Shown: piece after piece, positions 8,194 to 17,755 of the stretch
How positions within the stretch are numbered: position 1 is the stretch's first letter
Layout: every line of letters begins with the position of its first letter
NCBI GenBank assembly: GCA_017609645.1
Contig: JAFCDQ010000003.1
Location: 84,846 to 148,845, forward strand
Length of the DNA: 64,000 nucleotides
Reading direction: 5' to 3'
Source of the DNA: Candidatus Woesearchaeota archaeon
GTDB taxonomy: Archaea > Nanobdellota > Nanobdellia > Woesearchaeales > ARS49
Notes under the pieces: model-generated
What the model was told of the DNA's origin: nothing
The model's input: only the letters and a program-made list of their open reading frames with translations
Databases searched by the model: none
Translations under genes and position numbers: made by a program

Positions 8194-9081
8194 ATGGTAT
8201 TAAATGAACTAGAAAAAATTGAATATAAAGATCTTAATTTTGAGAGAAGAAAATATGATAGTGGATTAACTTGTATTACAGGACCCAAAAAAAATCCAAT
8301 TCAAAGAAATGAGATAGAAATTGAGGTTTATAATAATCTTATTGATGTATGTGAGAAAATTACTTCTGATGGGAAAATAGAGTTAACTGAAAACGGATTT
8401 AAATATATGCCAGTACAAAATCCAACTCCGCAGATTGAAGCAGATGAAAATAAATATCAAGGAGTAATAAGGATGCCAAAATTCTCATATGAGAGTTTTA
8501 TTGATTTGACTGACAGGCTTGTGAAGATTTCTGGAGAAAAAGTTGAATTAAATAAAAAGGAATTTAAGATAGCGACTAAAAAAGGATTTGAACATGAATA
8601 TTCTGATATTGGGGCGATGCTCAGAGTAAATCCAGCAGAAAAAAAAAGTTTCAAAGAAATAATGGATGTATTGAAAGACTATACTATTATAGGTAGTGCT
8701 ATTGCAGGATTTACTTTAACAGAAACCTTTCTCGTAGGAGGTATAACTTATATGTTTACAGAAGATAACGTGCTTTCTTATGCTGCAGGAGGCATAGGTG
8801 CTTTATTGACTTTAGTGGCAGCAGGCTGCGCAATAGTCCCTGATCTATTATCAATTGAGAAACAGTTTTTTAAAGATGCTGATGAAGTTTTTGATGCTTT
8901 CAAAAAGAACAAGAAGAAATGTAAAGATGAATGGAGTTTACGTGATTTAAATGGTTATAGTGGCAGAGCTTTACAAAGAAAACTGCCTGAAATGCAAAAA
9001 CAAAAAGGAATAACTATCTCATATGAATCACCTGATCATGAAAAAATTGTTGAGTTTTTTGATTTTTTAGCAGAAGAATAA
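8194..9081 (+). CDS. orphan membrane protein inserted downstream of cbf5
   Basis: A 295-residue protein that I do not recognise. It has a soluble N-terminal part of about 160 residues, two adjacent hydrophobic segments (about 163-187 and 194-217) forming a hairpin, and a charged C-terminal part. Its own TATA-like TTTATAAATG (about 8151) and AAGGGTGA Shine-Dalgarno precede the ATG. It lies between the genuine cbf5 3' end and a duplicated copy of that end, as if the gene arrived as a cassette. Confidence 0.75.
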   Translation: MVLNELEKIEYKDLNFERRKYDSGLTCITGPKKNPIQRNEIEIEVYNNLIDVCEKITSDGKIELTENGFKYMPVQNPTPQIEADENKYQGVIRMPKFSYESFIDLTDRLVKISGEKVELNKKEFKIATKKGFEHEYSDIGAMLRVNPAEKKSFKEIMDVLKDYTIIGSAIAGFTLTETFLVGGITYMFTEDNVLSYAAGGIGALLTLVAAGCAIVPDLLSIEKQFFKDADEVFDAFKKNKKKCKDEWSLRDLNGYSGRALQRKLPEMQKQKGITISYESPDHEKIVEFFDFLAEE

Positions 9082-9082
9082 A

Positions 9083-9211
9083 ATGACATTAAAAGACGAG
9101 CTTGTTGCTTTAGCTGTTGCAAAACTCTCCTCAGAAGATATTATGAAGTTAGATAAATGCTTAGCAGCAACGAGTGATAGAGTTCTAATGGACATTGGTG
9201 TTTATTCTTAA
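9083..9211 (+). pseudogene. duplicated cbf5 C-terminal fragment (42 codons)
   Basis: It starts one base after the stop of the orphan membrane gene and encodes MTLKDELVALAVAKL... to ...MDIGVYS, then TAA. This is the last part of the Cbf5 PUA domain with seven amino-acid differences before the ends diverge. The first 66 bases are identical to cbf5. It lacks the rest of the PUA fold, so it is probably a recombination scar, although it keeps an ATG and an open frame. No Shine-Dalgarno is evident. Confidence 0.85.
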
Positions 9212-9254
9212 TAACAATAATCAATAAATATGATATCTTATTTAAGATAATAAA

Positions 9255-9515
9255 ATGAGTGAAGAAATAAAAAAAGAGCAAGGTTTCATTGCTTCTGTAA
9301 AGTATCATTTCAAGACTTTTGTTCAAAAGTATTTTAGAAAAAATAAAGAAGTAAAAGAAGAAGCTCCTAAAAGTAATGAAGATAACTTAACTGGAAAAGA
9401 CTTAGCTTCCTTATTAGATATTGATCCTAGTAGAGGATTAAATTTGCATGAAGCAAATGAACTCTTAAATTATATTGAGCAGGATGACCCTTATAATCTT
9501 CCAGAAGATAATTAA
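9255..9515 (+). CDS. small acidic orphan protein
   Basis: An 86-residue protein with a short basic amphipathic N-terminus (FIASVKYHFKTFVQKYFRKN) and an acidic C-terminus with GKDLASLLDIDPSRG. There is no signal peptide or transmembrane helix; the N-terminal helix could touch a membrane. A TATTTAAGATAATAA sequence before the ATG suggests its own promoter. Family unknown. It lies next to the cbf5 duplication scar. Confidence 0.55.
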   Translation: MSEEIKKEQGFIASVKYHFKTFVQKYFRKNKEVKEEAPKSNEDNLTGKDLASLLDIDPSRGLNLHEANELLNYIEQDDPYNLPEDN

Positions 9516-9534
9516 GAAATTAAAAAAATAAAAA

Positions 9535-10272
9535 TTATTTTTGAAGCTTTTCTATACGAACTTCAAATTCCTTTTTTTCTTTGTCGTTGCTAGAGCTGCT
9601 GTATCGTTTTGCTTCAGAATCATACCAGGCAACTACTTTTTTAAATTCAGTGATTGCTTCTTTATTTTTGCCTGCTTTTTCTAAAGCATCTCCTAAGTTT
9701 TTTACATAATAAATGTAATCTGGAGAAGTTTCAACTGCTTTTGTATACGCAATAACAGCGTCATCAAATCTGTCAGCTTTTTTATAAGCATGTCCTAATT
9801 CATTCCATAAGTCGCCATCATCTGAAAACATTTCTGTCCCTGTTTTCCATAATTCAATTTGTTTGTTGATAGCTCCATTTTCCCAGCCAACAAAACGTTC
9901 TGCGCATTCTCTATATTTTTTTATTGTTTTTTCATGATCTCCTGCATGAAAATAACAGTTTAATAAAAGCATCCAGGCAGGAGCATCTTGTGTAGCATTT
10001 GAACCATAAGGAATATCCACATCTACGTCTTCTTCTAGAATTTTAATTGCTTTTTGGTAATTGCCTTCTTTCATTGATTTTTCTGCTTGTATTAAATAAA
10101 ATCTAGGAGTTCCTGGTGTTATTTCTTCTTCAAGAGTTTTCACAATTGCTGTTTTTGTTTTTGCTTCAAGATTATCATCATTTGATTTGTTACAACCAGT
10201 AAAAAATGTGCCAATTGCAGCTCCTACGATAACAGGTACTAAAATTAATTTTGCTAATGTACTTTTTTTCAT
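9535..10272 (-). CDS. TPR-repeat lipoprotein
   Basis: The N-terminus KKSTLAKLILVPVIVGAAIG leads to a lipobox-like TFFTGC, so the mature protein is probably lipid-anchored outside the cell. Tetratricopeptide repeats follow, clearly at PRFYLIQAEKSMKEGNYQKA, LWNELGHAYKKADRFDDAVI and YYVKNLGDALEKAGKNKEA, giving a helical protein-binding scaffold. ATG at 10272 is preferred to the one at 10290 because the intervening bases hold the GGAGGAG ribosome-binding site. Partner unknown. Confidence 0.8.
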   Translation of the reverse strand: MKKSTLAKLILVPVIVGAAIGTFFTGCNKSNDDNLEAKTKTAIVKTLEEEITPGTPRFYLIQAEKSMKEGNYQKAIKILEEDVDVDIPYGSNATQDAPAWMLLLNCYFHAGDHEKTIKKYRECAERFVGWENGAINKQIELWKTGTEMFSDDGDLWNELGHAYKKADRFDDAVIAYTKAVETSPDYIYYVKNLGDALEKAGKNKEAITEFKKVVAWYDSEAKRYSSSSNDKEKKEFEVRIEKLQK

Positions 10273-10420
10273 TTTGTATATCTCCTCCATTAGTGGAATA
10301 TAAGGTTAAATGAATAACAAGTATTTAAATGTTTCGTTTAACACTACTGTGAAATAGTAAAAATTAGGAGTTAGCAATCCTGCCATAAATTTTAAATAAA
10401 GTTCACAAACTTCAATAAAT

Positions 10421-11254
10421 ATGGGTGAAGAACTTAATTTTGAAGACAATATTTCAATAGAAGAAGCAATTAAACAGCTTAATGGAGTTATATTGATTGA
10501 TACATGTATGTTATCCTCTAACATTAATGAAGTAATGTTTAGTGCAAATAATTATGAACATATAAAAGCAGATTTTCCATCTCATTATGAACGTTTAGAG
10601 AGAATTGCTGAGATTTTGGTTTTAGATAATGTATATGTTATTCAGGAAGTGTTTGAAGAATTTAAGACTTTTAAAAATAATTTAAAGAAAAAAGAGAATT
10701 TTTTAGATAATGGTTTAAACAATTGGGCAGTTAGAGTGCAAAATAGGAACAGAAAGTCAAAAATTAATTTAAATTCGGATTATAATCCTTTAGAAAGATT
10801 TCATAAAAGTTTTAGTAAATGTGTTGAAAATCAATCTAATTTTGGAAAATATATCCAGTTGATTGAAAGAAATTTAGGTTATTTAAATGATTTTATAATT
10901 AATCCAGGAGAGATTAATTATCTGCTTGATGGAGTTTGCAGATTTAAAGCAGAGAAAAATAGGGAAATTTCTTGTGAACTTAAGACTGATGAAAAATTGA
11001 TTGCTGGTGGTTTGGCTTTAAGTCAAGATGAACCAACTCATATTTTGACTAAAGATATTGAGATTTTCAAAATAGTTTCAGAGATGTCAAAAGAAAAAAA
11101 CATAACTGATTTTTTTGAGAAAGATAAAGGAATGGTAAGAACAGCTGCTTTAACTGTAGTATATTTTGATTCTTCATTAAATTATATTTCTTTGCGTCAT
11201 TTTCCAAGATACAGCACAAAAAAAACAGAAAGACTAAGAAAAATAAATAAATAG
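10421..11254 (+). CDS. PIN-domain-like nuclease candidate
   Basis: The four acidic positions of a PIN nuclease can be placed: Asp27 in GVILIDTCM, Glu76 in YVIQEVFEEF, Asp190 in KTDEKLIAGGLAL and Asp212 in HILTKDIEIF. A helical insertion of about 100 residues lies between the second and third acidic residues, making this 277-residue protein longer than VapC toxins. No antitoxin-like gene is adjacent, so a housekeeping RNase role is more likely than toxin-antitoxin. The family is inferred from motif order. Confidence 0.65.
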   Translation: MGEELNFEDNISIEEAIKQLNGVILIDTCMLSSNINEVMFSANNYEHIKADFPSHYERLERIAEILVLDNVYVIQEVFEEFKTFKNNLKKKENFLDNGLNNWAVRVQNRNRKSKINLNSDYNPLERFHKSFSKCVENQSNFGKYIQLIERNLGYLNDFIINPGEINYLLDGVCRFKAEKNREISCELKTDEKLIAGGLALSQDEPTHILTKDIEIFKIVSEMSKEKNITDFFEKDKGMVRTAALTVVYFDSSLNYISLRHFPRYSTKKTERLRKINK

Positions 11255-11296
11255 ACCAAAAACCTTTAAAAAGCCTAATATATCTTATAGTCTATA

Positions 11297-13111
11297 ATGC
11301 ATATAGGGCCTTTATATTTTGGTTCAGTAGTTGGATTCGCTGCTTTATTATCTTTAGTGCCGTTAATTATTTTGTATTTCATTAAGCCAAGCCCTAAAGA
11401 GATGAGCATTCCTTCTTTGATGTTTTTTGTCAAATCCACTGGTTCAAGAAAACTCACATCATTTTTTAGGTATTTTATGAAAGACTGGCTTTTTGTTTTG
11501 CAGTTTTTAGTCTTGTTCATGCTTGCTTTTACTTTTACTCAGCCTTTTGTTTATTATCAGCATGATATTACTTCTGAAAATACAGTGATTGTTTTAGACG
11601 TCAGCGCAAGTTCTGAAACAGATGAAGGCACTAGAACAAGGTTTGATTATGCTTTGTCAAAAGCAAAGTCTTCTTTAGGAAACAGCAACACGATTATTCT
11701 TGCAAAGGATATGCCTTTTCTTGTTATGAAAGAAGCAAGTTATTCTGAGGCAAGGGATTATCTTGATGATCTAAAACCTAAACAGACTGAAACTAAGTTG
11801 GGTGAGGCAATAATTCTCGCCGGTGAAGTTCTTGCAGGTAAGGAAGGCAGAGTTTTAGTTATCAGCGACTTTATTAATACTGGCGGACAAGATCCTAATA
11901 CTGCTAAAGCAGTGTTAGAAAGCAAAGGATTAGTTGTTGACTTTGTGAATACTATGAAAGGAAACAAGAGAAACAATGTGGGCATTGTGAATTTAGATAT
12001 TGATAATGTTCAGACTAGTATTTATGTGAAAAACTTTAATGATAAGCAGGAAACTGTTAAACTAACTGTTGCCTCTAAATCTAAAGAGCTTGTGATTCCT
12101 GCTAAAGGCACTGAATCATTTTCTTTCACAACTCCTTCTGGTGTTACTAAAATAAGTCTTTCTCCTAGTGATGATTTTCCTGTTGATAATGAAGCTTATT
12201 TAAGCGCGCCTTCTGGTGATAAGATTAAGATTGCGTTTATGACTAATAATCCTAGTGTTTTTCTGCAAAATGCTCTTGAAGCTAGCGGAGAGATTGAATT
12301 AGAAATTTTCCGGCCACCTTTGGTTCCTAAAGATGATTTTGATATTTATATTGTTGCTGATTTGGATAAATCTAAGGTTTTGTCAGGCACTTTCAGCGAT
12401 TTAGAATCTAAAGCTAAACAAGGAGCTAGTTTTGTTTTCTGTGCTCAGGAAGATAGTGAGGATATTGATTATGTTTTCAGCCCTGTTGATTTAGAAGGAA
12501 GAAAAGACGGCGGTTTTGTTGTTGTTGATCAATTGAATACTTTCACAAAGAATGTTGATTTTGGCAGTGTTGAATATTTATTGAATGCAGAGCCTAAAGG
12601 AGATGATGCTTTGACTATTGCTAAAGCAGCAGACACTTCTTTGCTTGTTGTCAAACCAGTTGGCGTGGGCAAGTCTGTTTATTTTGGATTTTTAGAGCAA
12701 GGCAGTGGTTTTAAATTTTCTCCAGGTTATCCTATATTTTGGACAGAGTTGATTAAATATCTTGCAAATAAACAGGATGCTACTAATTTAAATTTCAAGA
12801 CAGGTGCGATGCTGGTGCTTGATAAGGCTCAGACTATTAAGACTCCGTCAATGAAAGTTAAGAAAGCTGCTTTGATATTAGAAGAGCAGGGGGTTTATTA
12901 TCTTGAAGACAGGGCTATTACTGCAAATCTTTTGAGTGATAAGGAATCTGATGTTAATGCTGAAAAAGTTGTCGGCACTAAGAGTGTTGAGTATGAGTTA
13001 AAGCCTGTTAAGGAAAAAAGAGCGCTTAATTGGGCTCATTATCTTTTAATCATCGCTTTAATTTTGTCATTTGTTGAGTTATGGTATGTTAAGATGAGAG
13101 GTGACTTATGA
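11297..13111 (+). CDS. BatA-like membrane protein with VWA domain
   Basis: The first gene of a MoxR/VWA operon. The N-terminal aerotolerance-regulator-type region has two membrane helices (about 7-28 and 65-86) and the characteristic segment IPSLMFFVKSTGSRK. A von Willebrand A domain with MIDAS DVSAS (101-105) follows, then beta-rich domains, and a terminal membrane helix (HYLLIIALILSFVELW). The VWA domain presumably faces outside. The 4-nt overlap with the next gene shows operon coupling. Confidence 0.85.
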   Translation: MHIGPLYFGSVVGFAALLSLVPLIILYFIKPSPKEMSIPSLMFFVKSTGSRKLTSFFRYFMKDWLFVLQFLVLFMLAFTFTQPFVYYQHDITSENTVIVLDVSASSETDEGTRTRFDYALSKAKSSLGNSNTIILAKDMPFLVMKEASYSEARDYLDDLKPKQTETKLGEAIILAGEVLAGKEGRVLVISDFINTGGQDPNTAKAVLESKGLVVDFVNTMKGNKRNNVGIVNLDIDNVQTSIYVKNFNDKQETVKLTVASKSKELVIPAKGTESFSFTTPSGVTKISLSPSDDFPVDNEAYLSAPSGDKIKIAFMTNNPSVFLQNALEASGEIELEIFRPPLVPKDDFDIYIVADLDKSKVLSGTFSDLESKAKQGASFVFCAQEDSEDIDYVFSPVDLEGRKDGGFVVVDQLNTFTKNVDFGSVEYLLNAEPKGDDALTIAKAADTSLLVVKPVGVGKSVYFGFLEQGSGFKFSPGYPIFWTELIKYLANKQDATNLNFKTGAMLVLDKAQTIKTPSMKVKKAALILEEQGVYYLEDRAITANLLSDKESDVNAEKVVGTKSVEYELKPVKEKRALNWAHYLLIIALILSFVELWYVKMRGDL

Positions 13112-15504
13112 TAGTTTTATCTGATTTAATAAGAGAGATATCCAATGCTTTTCAGTCTCCTAAGTATCTTTTACTTGTTATTTTCTTAATTCCAGTTTTG
13201 ATTTTTTTGCTGAAACATGATTTTGTTCATGCTCAGGAAGATCCTAAGACTGCGAAAAACAAGAAAAAAGCCAGGAAGGTTGTTTTCATTACAAGATTAT
13301 TGATAATTATTCTTTTGCTAGTTGCGTTAGCAGGTCCTGTTAGGATAACTGAGAAGACAATTAAAGGTGATGCTTTCATTAAGATGCTGACAGATAAATC
13401 AAATAGTATGGATTTGTTTCAAGACAGATCTCTTGAGCTAAAGGAAAAGCTTGAGAAAAAAGTTAATGTTGAGGCAGATGATGTAGGTATTGGGGATGTA
13501 ACTAATATTGGAGATTCTATTCTTAATTCTTTAGAGCCAGGCGGAAGTATTTTGTTAATCAGTGATGGAAATGCTAATAGTGGAGCTGATCTTGGTGATG
13601 TTGCATTGTATGCTTCTAAGATTAATGCTTCTATTAATGCTATTAATATCAAGCCAATTTATTCTGATGTAGGTGTTAGTGTTACAGGCCCGTCTAAGAC
13701 TATGGCAGGCATTGATAATACTTTTACTGTAAGGATAAATAAGGCGGGAAATATTGATACAGTTTATTTAAGCGTCACTATTAATGGTGAGAGTGTGTTT
13801 GATGATTCTACAAGTAAAAGTGTTATTGAGTTTACTAAGGACTTTGGCAAGGGTAATCATAGGATTATTGCTGAGATTAATGCCGAAGGCGATTATTTCC
13901 CTCAAAATAATATTTTTTACAAAACTGTGCGTGTTGTTTCTCAGCCAGAAATTTTGTTTTTAAGTAAAAAAACACAAAGCCCTCTTAAGACTTTATTAGA
14001 TGATTTATATAAGGTTTCAGAAAAAACTACTTTGCCTGCTAGTTTAGATGATTATTATGCTCTTGTTGTTAATGACATCCCTGCAAATGATTTAAATCAT
14101 ATTACTAGTCAGATTAATGAGTTTATTTCTGACGGAAATGGTATGGTTGTTGTTGGAGGCAGTAATAGTTATCAACATGGAAATTATCAAGGAAGTTCTT
14201 TTGAAAGTTTACTGCCTGTTTTTATTGGCTCACCTGGTAAAAAAGCAGGAGGAGTAAATGTTGCTTTAGTCCTTGATATCTCTCCAAGTACAGGTGCTTA
14301 TTTTGGTTCTAGCAAGGCTGTTGATGTTGAGAAAGCTTTGGCTGTTAATGTTGTGAATGATCTTTCTCCTAATTCTATTTTGACTGTTATTGTTTTTAGC
14401 GACGCTACAAAAGTTATTTCTCCTCCTAGTTATGTTTTTGAGAAAACAGGTCTTGAAGATTTGATTGGTTCTTTAAGAGATTCCGGCACGAGCACTCGTA
14501 TTGAGATGGGTCTTAAGCAGGCAATTGATATTCTTAGTCCGCTTTCTGGAAGTAAGAATATAATTTTAATTAGTGACGGATGGACTTATCAGGATTCTTT
14601 GACAGAGCAGGCTGCTTTGCTTGCTGCGCAAAAAGGCATCAAGATATATACTGTCGGAGTTGGTCCTAGCACTAATTTTCTTTTAATGATGAAGGTTGCT
14701 GCTTTTACTAATGGTATTTATTTCAAGGCAACAGAGGAAAGTAAATTAAAATTATTATTTGGCTCGCCTGAGGATAAAGAAGCTATGGGAAAGAAAATGA
14801 CTTTTACTATTCTCGATATTAATCATTTTATCACGCAGAATCTTGCTATCAGTGCTGACTTGTCTGGTTTTAATATGATAACTCCTAAATCTACTGCAAG
14901 ACTGCTTGCTACTACAAGTGGAGGAGATCCTGTGCTTGCTATTTCTCGTCTAGGATTAGGAAGAGTTGTTGCTTTAGGTGTTGATGACGGCAGTAAATGG
15001 GCAGGCCAATTATTGAATAAAGATAATTCAAAGATAATTTCAAGGATGATGAATTGGGCTATTGGTGATCCTGAGAGAAAGAGCAAGGCATTTATTGAGG
15101 CTAAAGACACTAGGATTAATGATCCTACTGAAATTATTGTTAGAGCAGAGACTAGACCTACTGCTACAGGAGTTACTTTCCAGAAAATTGATGAAGATAC
15201 TTACAGTGCCAGTGTTACTCCTACTCAGACTGGTTTTCAAGAAACAGGTGGAGCTTTATTTGCTGTGAATTATCCTGCTGAATATGATTCTCCTGGTTTT
15301 AGTAAGGAATTGAATTTGATTGTTAAAGGCACAGGAGGTCATTTGTATTCTTATGATGATGTTGATGAGATTGTCAAGAACGCAAAGACTAAGTCTAAGA
15401 GGACAATTACTGCTAAAGAGCCTGTTATTGCGCCTTTTGTATTATTGGCAATTATTATTTATTTATTAGAAATATTTATAAGGAGGTTCTTACGTAAAGA
15501 GTAG
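13108..15504 (+). CDS. large membrane protein with two VWA-type modules
   Basis: A 798-residue protein with two N-terminal helices (about 15-35 and 50-75) and a C-terminal helix before a basic tail. A first MIDAS-like DKSNS lies near residue 92. A region like the amidotransferase-type domain often found in such proteins (VVVGGSNSYQHGNYQGSSFE) follows, and then a second VWA domain with MIDAS DISPS. This architecture is typical of BatA/YfbK-like partners of MoxR ATPases. It overlaps its upstream neighbour by 4 nt; an AGGAGGT site lies near its 3' end ahead of the next gene. Confidence 0.85.
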   Translation: MIVLSDLIREISNAFQSPKYLLLVIFLIPVLIFLLKHDFVHAQEDPKTAKNKKKARKVVFITRLLIIILLLVALAGPVRITEKTIKGDAFIKMLTDKSNSMDLFQDRSLELKEKLEKKVNVEADDVGIGDVTNIGDSILNSLEPGGSILLISDGNANSGADLGDVALYASKINASINAINIKPIYSDVGVSVTGPSKTMAGIDNTFTVRINKAGNIDTVYLSVTINGESVFDDSTSKSVIEFTKDFGKGNHRIIAEINAEGDYFPQNNIFYKTVRVVSQPEILFLSKKTQSPLKTLLDDLYKVSEKTTLPASLDDYYALVVNDIPANDLNHITSQINEFISDGNGMVVVGGSNSYQHGNYQGSSFESLLPVFIGSPGKKAGGVNVALVLDISPSTGAYFGSSKAVDVEKALAVNVVNDLSPNSILTVIVFSDATKVISPPSYVFEKTGLEDLIGSLRDSGTSTRIEMGLKQAIDILSPLSGSKNIILISDGWTYQDSLTEQAALLAAQKGIKIYTVGVGPSTNFLLMMKVAAFTNGIYFKATEESKLKLLFGSPEDKEAMGKKMTFTILDINHFITQNLAISADLSGFNMITPKSTARLLATTSGGDPVLAISRLGLGRVVALGVDDGSKWAGQLLNKDNSKIISRMMNWAIGDPERKSKAFIEAKDTRINDPTEIIVRAETRPTATGVTFQKIDEDTYSASVTPTQTGFQETGGALFAVNYPAEYDSPGFSKELNLIVKGTGGHLYSYDDVDEIVKNAKTKSKRTITAKEPVIAPFVLLAIIIYLLEIFIRRFLRKE

Positions 15505-15509
15505 TGAAA

Positions 15510-15995
15510 ATGGGATTTATAACTAAAAATGCAAATATTTTGTTGTTGTTTTTGATTCTGCTTAGTTCAGTTGCTCTTGTTTTAGCTACTGTTTTTTTTC
15601 AGAGTAATTTTGATAAGATTAATACAGAGTATAATGAGAAGATGACTAAACTTGAGGAAGTGTCTCAAAAATTAAAAGAATACACTACTGAATTGAATAT
15701 TAAAGTAGAAAGAGAGAAAGAGATGACAGAGCATTATTCTGAGGTTCAGACAGAGAAAACACAGCTTGCTTCTGAAAAAGAATCTCTTGAAGATGCAAAA
15801 AGCACTCTTGAAGCGCAGGTATCTTCTAAAAATACAGAATTGATTGTTGTTAAGCAGGAGCTTTCTGATGCTAGAGATGATTTAATTGATGTTCAGAATA
15901 ACTTAGAAACTTGTGAAGAACAGAATGTTGATTACCAAATTGCTCTTGATAATTGTGACGACGATCTTGATGATTGTTTAAATCCAGAACCATGA
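15510..15995 (+). CDS. membrane-anchored coiled-coil protein
   Basis: An N-terminal membrane helix (NILLLFLILLSSVALVLATV) is followed by about 110 residues of heptad-patterned coiled coil rich in Glu, Lys and Ser, then a short Cys/Asp-rich tail (NCDDDLDDCLN). ATG 15510 is chosen; an in-frame GTG at 15504 overlaps the preceding stop. The 4-nt ATGA overlap with the next gene places it inside the MoxR operon. It may act as a spacer or assembly factor for the VWA proteins. Confidence 0.8.
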   Translation: MGFITKNANILLLFLILLSSVALVLATVFFQSNFDKINTEYNEKMTKLEEVSQKLKEYTTELNIKVEREKEMTEHYSEVQTEKTQLASEKESLEDAKSTLEAQVSSKNTELIVVKQELSDARDDLIDVQNNLETCEEQNVDYQIALDNCDDDLDDCLNPEP

Positions 15996-16774
15996 AGAAA
16001 ATCAAATCTGCTGTTAGGGAGTTGAAGGATACTTTAGCTTATTTTGGATTATTTACAAGTCTTTTTGATACTCTTGTTCTTTTTGCTGTTCTGATTCTTG
16101 TTTTTTATTTGACAAATATTCCTTGGTATTTTGCTTTTCTTTTTGCTATTCCTTATTTGTTTTTTCATACTAAGACAACTCTGAGAAAATTGAGCATAAG
16201 GTTTGTTGAGAAGAAAGTTCCTGAACTTAAGGAAGAGTTAAGGACTGCTGCAGATACTAAAAATGTTGAGAAGAATGAAATTGTTGACTTGCTTCGCGAG
16301 GATACTTTGAAAAAGATGAAAAAGATCAAGAGTTCTTATTTTATTAAATTAGGAAAGTTGACTAGGCAGATTATTTTTCTTGCAGTGATTTCTTTTTTGA
16401 TAGTTGCGGTTAGTGCTTATCATGTCAGGTTTATTGATGTTCCTAAAAGTCTTTTTGAACTTAAGGATTTAGGTAAAGAGAATTATATGATTGATGAGGA
16501 GTTGCTTTCTTATGATGAGCTGGATGATGCTGATATTTTTGGGGAGAAAAATATTGCAGAGCTTGGTGATAAAGAACTTTTGCTTGAACTTAATCCAGAA
16601 ATGAGCGGAGTTGATATATCGCAGGTTAGTGATCCATTTGATAGTTATTTTGATGAGGTTATTCCTCCTTCTGATATTGAAGCAATGACTGATGCCAGTT
16701 ATGACGAGTCTTATTCAAATAAGTATAGGAGGATTATTAGGTATTATTTTAATGAAATCTCTAAGAAGAGATAA
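15992..16774 (+). CDS. membrane protein of the MoxR/VWA operon
   Basis: A 260-residue protein with two close hydrophobic segments (about 25-60), a charged cytoplasm-like loop, a third helix (IIFLAVISFLIVAVSAYHV), and an acidic C-terminal domain of about 110 residues. ATG 15992 overlaps the upstream stop as ATGA and is preferred to an upstream TTG. I do not recognise the family; similar membrane proteins with acidic tails sit between BatA-like and MoxR genes in other operons. Confidence 0.8.
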   Translation: MKKIKSAVRELKDTLAYFGLFTSLFDTLVLFAVLILVFYLTNIPWYFAFLFAIPYLFFHTKTTLRKLSIRFVEKKVPELKEELRTAADTKNVEKNEIVDLLREDTLKKMKKIKSSYFIKLGKLTRQIIFLAVISFLIVAVSAYHVRFIDVPKSLFELKDLGKENYMIDEELLSYDELDDADIFGEKNIAELGDKELLLELNPEMSGVDISQVSDPFDSYFDEVIPPSDIEAMTDASYDESYSNKYRRIIRYYFNEISKKR

Positions 16775-16777
16775 ACT

Positions 16778-16790
16778 TTATATAAATAAA
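16778..16790 (+). promoter_or_regulatory. internal TATA box before moxR
   Basis: TTTATATAAATAA lies 20-32 nt before the moxR ATG, in the only intergenic gap of the operon. moxR and the DUF58 gene could therefore be transcribed separately from the membrane genes. GAGGTG at 16799-16804 is also an appropriate ribosome-binding site for read-through transcripts. Confidence 0.5.
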
Positions 16791-16809
16791 ACATTCAAGA
16801 GGTGTTGAA

Positions 16810-17745
16810 ATGAAATTTGAAGAAGCTAAAAAGACTTTTGATTATATATTTAATGAACTTGGCAAGGTTGTTATTGGGCAGGAAGAGCCTTTGAAGCAGG
16901 TTACTGTTGCTTTGCTTGCTAATTCTCATGCATTGCTTGAAGGTTATCCTGGGTTAGCTAAGACTTTGGCCATTACTACTTTCGCTAAGCTTATGGATTT
17001 GAAGTTCTCTAGGGTTCAGTTTACTCCTGATTTAATGCCTTCGGATATTACAGGAACTTATTTGATTGAAGAAACAACTAGTGGCAAGCGTTCTTTTAAG
17101 TTTCAGCCAGGTCCAATTTTCGCTAATGTGGTTCTTGGTGATGAGATTAACAGGGCAACTCCTAAAACTCAATCTGCATTGTTAGAAGCGATGCAGGAGA
17201 AGCAGGTTACTGTAGGTACTGCTACATTCCAGCTTGATGAGCCTTTCTTTGTTCTTGCCACACAAAATCCTATTGAGCAAGAAGGTACTTATCCTCTTCC
17301 AGAAGCGCAGTCAGATAGATTTCTTCTGAAAATTAAGCTTGATTATCCTAGTGAAGAAGAAGAGCTTGAAATTATTAATAAATATGCAGAAGCCCATAAG
17401 GCTGTTAAATTAAAATCTGTGCTTAACAAAGATAGTATTCAATATTTGCAGCATCTTGCTAAGCAAGTTCCTATTGCTAATGATTTAAAGAAATATATTG
17501 TTGACATAATAACCAAAACTAGGAAAAAGAAAGATTTGATTGAGTATGGAGCCAGTCCTAGAGCGAGTATTGGTTTGACTCTTGCGTCTAAAGCTCGCGC
17601 GTTAATTGAAGGCAGGAAATATGTTAGTAAGACAGATATTAACAAGATGGTTTATCCTGTTTTAAGGCATAGGATTATTCTAAGTTTTGAGGCTGAAAGG
17701 CAAGGTCTTGATGAGGATGCTGTTATTAAGACTTTATTAAAATGA
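16810..17745 (+). CDS. moxR: MoxR-family AAA+ ATPase
   Basis: AAA+ chaperone-like ATPase. The Walker A variant GYPGLAKT is at residues 45-52, Walker B with DE at 111-112 (VVLGDEINRA), sensor 1 in ATQNPIEQEGTYPLPEAQ, and a C-terminal lid domain (GASPRASIGL). MoxR proteins remodel or insert metal into VWA-domain partners. Here four membrane/VWA genes lie upstream and a DUF58 gene 10 nt downstream, the classic arrangement. Confidence 0.95.
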   Translation: MKFEEAKKTFDYIFNELGKVVIGQEEPLKQVTVALLANSHALLEGYPGLAKTLAITTFAKLMDLKFSRVQFTPDLMPSDITGTYLIEETTSGKRSFKFQPGPIFANVVLGDEINRATPKTQSALLEAMQEKQVTVGTATFQLDEPFFVLATQNPIEQEGTYPLPEAQSDRFLLKIKLDYPSEEEELEIINKYAEAHKAVKLKSVLNKDSIQYLQHLAKQVPIANDLKKYIVDIITKTRKKKDLIEYGASPRASIGLTLASKARALIEGRKYVSKTDINKMVYPVLRHRIILSFEAERQGLDEDAVIKTLLK

Positions 17746-17755
17746 TTTCATTACA

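Noticed and set aside
10421..11254. PIN protein as a VapC toxin
   Set aside because: No small antitoxin-like gene lies within 100 nt on the same strand and the protein is twice VapC length.
13419..15240. Antisense open frames across the VWA genes
   Set aside because: They mirror the coding frame of strong genes on the plus strand and have no start signals.
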